Source of the DNA: JANNMJ01 sp031397815
GTDB lineage: Bacteria > Bacteroidota > Bacteroidia > Cytophagales > Hymenobacteraceae
Direction: 5' to 3'
DNA length: 8,842 bases
Assembly: GCA_031397815.1 (NCBI GenBank)
Contig: JANNMJ010000052.1
Location: 1-8,842, forward strand
The position numbers were made by a program, and so were the translations under genes. The first letter of the stretch is position 1; the number at the start of each line of letters is the position of its first letter. Below are positions 5,525-8,842 of this stretch, one piece after another. The notes under the pieces are model-generated. The model was given only the letters and a program-made list of their open reading frames with translations, was not told the origin of the DNA and searched no databases.

Positions 5525-6284
5525 CGACAGAGAGAGTAGAAGAAAAAAACTTTTTAGGCGTGTCGCCTTCAATTCGGAACATGGCCGCCAGCCGGTCGGC
5601 TTGCACGGCGGCGGCGGCGCCGGGGACCAGCACATCGGGCGTAGCGGCCAGCGGAGCGGCCCCAAGCCACTGCCCCACATCGGCCACGAGGGTCAGGGAT
5701 TTGGCTTCCGAAGGCCTCGCAAGCGGCATCCAGACCGTGCGACGCGTGGCGTACGGCGCCGCATAACCGCCTATATGAAACGCAAACCGGTGCCGCGCAG
5801 CAGCCGGACGGCTCGGGCTTATACCCTCAATCTTGGCGTTGATATACCCGCTCTGCCACGCCCAATACATCCCGAGCGCGGGGTCGAGCGGCCCACCGAG
5901 CGCGCCGCCCATACTCGCGGCGCTATCCACCCCAACGACGAACGAAACCGCCACCACCGCCTTCATCGGAGCGTACGGCAGCGGCACCGACCACGACGCC
6001 TTCTTTTCCGCATCAATGAGCTGATACCCTGCCGGAGCGTGATATGTGGTGCTGTCAGCAAAAAACAGCGTAAAGCCGCTGACGTAAAAGCGACACTCCG
6101 TAACGCTCACTTCATCGTCGGCGGGCGTCCGGAAGGGTAAGCCGCCGATATACAAGTGGTCGTCGCCGAGCATCGGCAACACCTCAATCCAGCGCCCCAC
6201 CATCGGCACCGGGCACGCGCCCCCGACGCATATCGGCAGCAGGAGCACGAGCATCGCGCAGAAGACGATAATTTGACGACGCAT
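5511..6284 (-). CDS. MbnP-like protein (copper-associated family)
   Basis: A 257-aa exported protein of the MbnP-like family. Residues about 4-23 are hydrophobic and form a signal sequence; a following Cys24 is only a weak lipobox. Family marks are CRFYVSGFTLFFADST (64-79), a GYQLID strand (86-91), the block FVVGVDSAASMGG (115-127), GPLDPALGMYWAWQSGYINAKIEG (start 131) and FHIGGY (169-174). In methanotrophs MbnP is encoded with methanobactin genes and works with the diheme enzyme MbnH, and oxidation of Trp to kynurenine has been reported for this partner class and for CorA. Here the Trp141/Trp143 pair in the most conserved block is a candidate site (inference). The stop codon overlaps the peroxidase start, so translational coupling is expected. 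Start at 6284 is the only Met before the signal segment. No methanobactin precursor gene is seen nearby, so the copper ligand system may differ. Confidence 0.87.
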   Translation of the reverse strand: MRRQIIVFCAMLVLLLPICVGGACPVPMVGRWIEVLPMLGDDHLYIGGLPFRTPADDEVSVTECRFYVSGFTLFFADSTTYHAPAGYQLIDAEKKASWSVPLPYAPMKAVVAVSFVVGVDSAASMGGALGGPLDPALGMYWAWQSGYINAKIEGISPSRPAAARHRFAFHIGGYAAPYATRRTVWMPLARPSEAKSLTLVADVGQWLGAAPLAATPDVLVPGAAAAVQADRLAAMFRIEGDTPKKFFSSTLSVDAPH

Positions 6285-6515
6285 TCGACCCGGATATTGA
6301 GCCGGAGAAGCTCTATGCCACTCCGGTTATCACAAGTCTATGTACTGTTTAGATACTTTTTTACGACAAATCGACCAATACCTTATCTAAGCCGACCAGC
6401 CCAACATACACGCCGACCAGTTTTCGCCCTTATCTCCAAAGAAAATGCCTTTTACAGGTCCGTTAGACGAGTGGAATACGTTTGATTATCAGCGGAACGA
6501 TTTGAGAATCTGCAT
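6285..6515. other. AT-richer intergenic region carrying the mbnP-type gene promoter
   Basis: No gene is seen. As the only upstream space before the MbnP-like gene it should hold its promoter. On the minus strand TAGACTTG (complement of 6333-6340) differs by one base from TAnnTTTG, but the nearest TTTG is 26 bp upstream (6367-6370), too far for a good match. A 6-bp inverted repeat CCGGAG (6302-6307) / CTCCGG (6321-6326) lies between this site and the start codon and could be a leader hairpin or operator. Confidence 0.4.
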
Positions 6516-6545
6516 AAAAGGCGCGTCCCCTCACGGGGACGCGCC
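6516..6545 (-). terminator. Rho-independent terminator of the surface protein gene
   Basis: A perfect 11-bp stem GGCGCGTCCCC (6520-6530) / GGGGACGCGCC (6535-6545) with a 4-nt loop. Read on the minus strand it is followed by TTTTAT. It begins 34 bp after the stop codon of the lectin-tipped surface protein and isolates that transcript from the MbnP-like gene downstream. Confidence 0.92.
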
Positions 6546-6579
6546 AACAACCACGAATCAACCCCAACAATCTCTCCCC

Positions 6580-8842
6580 TTACTGAATAGCCATCCAATC
6601 CAACATCAACCCTTGTGACCACGCCAGCGCGGCATCAGCGCGCTTGATATTCACCTGAAAACCCGTACTGCTGATGGTTTTGGTGGTGACGGCGAACGTC
6701 TCGGTGCTGGTTTGGCCGTTGGCGGAGCGGACGGTTACGAGGATTTGGCTGGGCGGAGCGGGGAAGGCGGTCGGGAACGTAATCGTGTATTCGTTGACGT
6801 CTGTCGAGGGGCCGGGACCGAGGTTGGCGGTGCCGATTTGGCTGCTGAGAAGGCGGTTGAGAAGGTTATTGACCGGCGGGGTGCTGAGGGTGCCGCTGGT
6901 GTCGGTCGTCACGACGCCCGCCGTGGTGAGGGCGCGCACGCGGGCGCCGCCGTTTACATCGAGCGCCTGACTCGGCGTGGTGGTGCCGATGCCGGCGCGG
7001 CCGTTCCCCTGAAGGGTCAGCACGGTTTGGTTGGCGAGGGTATTGGAGTTGAGGCCGAGCTTGATGTCGAGCTGCGCGTTCTGTTGATCGGTGATTTCGT
7101 TTCGCTCGAATGTCCCGAGGGAAACCTCGGCTGCTGCGCCGTAGCTCTGGTTCGGGGAGCCGGGGCGGAAAAGGCGCATCAGCGTTTCGGTGCTGCCGAT
7201 GGGCGTGGCGTCGGTAATAGCCGCCCCGCCGACTACTTCCAGCGGCTGGCCCGGCGTGGCCGTGCCGATGCCGACCCGACTGGTCAGGAACGTCGGGTGG
7301 AGGCTGGTGCCGTTTTGCTTCCACTGCGGGTCCTGAAACGCCACGGCGCCGCTGGCCTGCTGGGTCAGCACCTGCCCGAGCAGGCCGCTGTTGGCCGGGA
7401 GCGAGTAGCCGCCCTGCTGCGAAAAGCGCAACGCGGGCAAAAAGCCGCCCCCGGAAGTGGTGTTCACCGGGTCGTTGCACGCTGGCGTGGCGCTCTGCCG
7501 CCGGTGGTAGCTGCGGGTCACGGTGGAACAGTCGATCTGGTCGAGCCCGACGGGCGCCGGGTTCGCGAAACACGTCTGCACGTACAGGCCGCTGACGCCA
7601 TCCCACCGGAAAGGGGCGGTCAGGACGAACGTATTCAGGCCGAGCACGCTGCTGACGTTGCCGCTGTATACCAACGTCAGCGGAACCGCCGGGACGGTGG
7701 TGCTGCTCGACGGGTTCGTGGCGAGGTTGGCGAGCTGAATCGTGAAGTTTTCGAACACCGCTCCGGCGGCGCTCGCTTTGGACGTGACGTTCCAGCCGAG
7801 GGAGGAAATCGGCTGACCGGGTACCAATCCGGCCGCCGTCAGGGTCGCGGCGGAGTAGTAGCAGCCCACTCGACTGCTGTTGACATCGCCTTTGAATGGC
7901 GTGCTGAACGTGGTGGTGCCCGTAGTGCCGCCCATAGTGCCGTTGTTGAGCTGGCTCAGCGGCCCCGGCCCTACTTGCACGCCGCTGATAGAATCGTAGC
8001 GAACGCCGTTGCTGTCGGTGAGGCGGACCCATTGCGGGGCGGGCGCGGGGGCAATGCCCGTACTACCGGCGTTGTACCAGAAACCGCGACCAGAGCCGCC
8101 GTTGCCATCGGTTTGGTATACGAGCAGCCCAGCGGCGGGCGCAGGAATAGCCGTGCGCTGATCGGCGGTCAGCCGCGGAAGCAAGGCGCCTTTATTGGAG
8201 GAAACGATATCGAGCGCCGCCGATGAATCAGGGGCTGTGGTATTGATGCCGACGCGTCCGCTATTCTGCACGATGAGGCGGGTTTCATCGTCGCTTTTGA
8301 TGACGAAATCGCCCACGCTATCCTGCCCGATATCGACGTACGGCGTCCCGCCGCCGACGAACCGCAGGAGCGGCCCGTTGCCGCCCGTTCCGGCCAGCTC
8401 GGCGAGCAGCACCTGCCCATCGTCGGCGGTGAAATCGTAAACGGTGAAGAAGCCGTTGGAAACCGTCGCGCGGAAATCACCGGCTACATCGAGCCGCCTG
8501 GCGGGCGTGATGACGCCGACCCCGACATCGCCACTCGCTTTCACCACCAGCAGCGACGTCCCCGCGACCGACTGGGCGCCTTTGCTCAAATCGAGGACCG
8601 AGACGTTGGGGTTCGTGCCGTTCACTTTCACGGCCAGCCCGTTGCCGTTGGGGCCGGTGTTGCTGTTGTAGAAAAGGCCCGCGTAGCCGTTCGTGCCGAG
8701 CGCCCACTGTAACGACCCGACGCCGTTCCGCAGATTACCGCCGTTGCCTTCGGCGCCGATGATGTTGCTGCCCGTATTTGCGAGCTGCGCGAAACCGCCC
8801 CCCGGATTTGTAAACGCCCCGAGCCCCCCCACCCCCGAGGCG
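6580..8842 (-). CDS. Surface or fibre-like protein with H-type lectin-like C-terminus (5' end cut)
   Basis: The frame is open to the window edge, so the N-terminus is missing; about 753 residues are visible. Numbering from the GTG at 8832, four short motifs of the form VGIGTxTPxxxLDV occur at 103-116, 194-209, 520-533 and 614-626. Such motifs are typical of Bacteroidota 'tail fibre domain' surface proteins. Residues 205-270 show the familiar block DSSAALDIVSSNKGALLPRL, then GLLVYQTDG and FWYNAG...QWVRL. Residues about 310-470 form a Cys-containing beta-rich domain (RVGCYYSAATLTAAGL to LPALRFSQQ). Residues 681-750 resemble an H-type lectin domain: EYTITFPTAFPAPPSQILVT, GFQVNIKRAD, and a final LMLDWMAIQ. 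No T9SS sorting domain follows. A role in adhesion or carbohydrate binding is likely; a phage-tail origin is possible but no phage genes are in view. A terminator at 6516-6545 closes the transcript. Confidence 0.85.
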   Translation of the reverse strand, partial: ASGVGGLGAFTNPGGGFAQLANTGSNIIGAEGNGGNLRNGVGSLQWALGTNGYAGLFYNSNTGPNGNGLAVKVNGTNPNVSVLDLSKGAQSVAGTSLLVVKASGDVGVGVITPARRLDVAGDFRATVSNGFFTVYDFTADDGQVLLAELAGTGGNGPLLRFVGGGTPYVDIGQDSVGDFVIKSDDETRLIVQNSGRVGINTTAPDSSAALDIVSSNKGALLPRLTADQRTAIPAPAAGLLVYQTDGNGGSGRGFWYNAGSTGIAPAPAPQWVRLTDSNGVRYDSISGVQVGPGPLSQLNNGTMGGTTGTTTFSTPFKGDVNSSRVGCYYSAATLTAAGLVPGQPISSLGWNVTSKASAAGAVFENFTIQLANLATNPSSSTTVPAVPLTLVYSGNVSSVLGLNTFVLTAPFRWDGVSGLYVQTCFANPAPVGLDQIDCSTVTRSYHRRQSATPACNDPVNTTSGGGFLPALRFSQQGGYSLPANSGLLGQVLTQQASGAVAFQDPQWKQNGTSLHPTFLTSRVGIGTATPGQPLEVVGGAAITDATPIGSTETLMRLFRPGSPNQSYGAAAEVSLGTFERNEITDQQNAQLDIKLGLNSNTLANQTVLTLQGNGRAGIGTTTPSQALDVNGGARVRALTTAGVVTTDTSGTLSTPPVNNLLNRLLSSQIGTANLGPGPSTDVNEYTITFPTAFPAPPSQILVTVRSANGQTSTETFAVTTKTISSTGFQVNIKRADAALAWSQGLMLDWMAIQ

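Noticed and set aside
4424..6284. Methanobactin operon
   Set aside because: Only the MbnP-like and MbnH-like components are present. No precursor peptide, MbnB/MbnC or methane oxidation gene is seen.
6285..6515. Clear TTTG / TAnnTTTG promoter for the MbnP-like gene
   Set aside because: The best -7-like site has one mismatch and the nearest TTTG is 26 bp away, outside the normal spacing, so no promoter was called.
6712..8226. Plus-strand open frame of 504 codons
   Set aside because: It is antisense to the surface protein gene. Its Arg/Gly/Ala-rich composition is typical of a GC-rich shadow frame, with no domain signature.

Overview
The window looks like a chromosomal fragment of a GC-rich member of the Bacteroidota, perhaps a Cytophagales/Hymenobacter-type organism. 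That placement rests on gene families, not on a marker gene. The evidence is a type IX secretion (T9SS) C-terminal sorting domain, a YHYH-domain protein, an MbnP-like lipid/periplasmic protein paired with a diheme peroxidase, a surface protein with repeated VGIGTxTP motifs, weak Shine-Dalgarno sequences, and one promoter-like site close to the Bacteroidota TTTG / TAnnTTTG pattern. No rRNA, tRNA, CRISPR array, transposase or phage structural gene was found.

Layout. Positions 67-804 (minus) encode an ABC transporter ATPase of the LolD/MacB type, flanked on both sides by short ACATCCCC-like microsatellites. Positions 805-1767 hold no gene. They contain a G-quadruplex-type motif, a ~147-bp dispersed element with terminal inverted repeats (copy A), and an array of about eight 43-bp units that fold as 36-nt hairpins. 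A 200-aa protein of unknown function (1768-2370, plus) follows, ending in a strong nested terminator. Next come a 10-bp GTGTGTGCCC tandem repeat and element copy B (2550-2695). All remaining genes are on the minus strand: a T9SS-sorted YHYH protein (2732-4120), then two unrelated intergenic repeats, a diheme cytochrome c peroxidase of the MauG/MbnH group (4424-5524) and an MbnP-like protein (5511-6284). A perfect 11-bp terminator (6516-6545) separates these from a long lectin-tipped surface protein (6580-8842) that is cut by the window edge.

How the genes may work together. The peroxidase start lies 14 bp inside the end of the MbnP-like gene, so the two are very likely co-translated. In methanotrophs the MbnP/MbnH pair (and the related CorA/CorB pair) couples a diheme enzyme to oxidative modification of a tryptophan in a copper-associated partner. 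The same chemistry is a reasonable hypothesis here. The YHYH protein just downstream is secreted and may belong to the same extracytoplasmic redox or metal function, but a repeat-filled 303-bp gap makes co-transcription uncertain.

The most unusual non-coding signal is the hairpin array at 1233-1575. Base changes in two of its hairpins restore or improve pairing of the same 36-nt fold, which suggests that the structure itself has been maintained.
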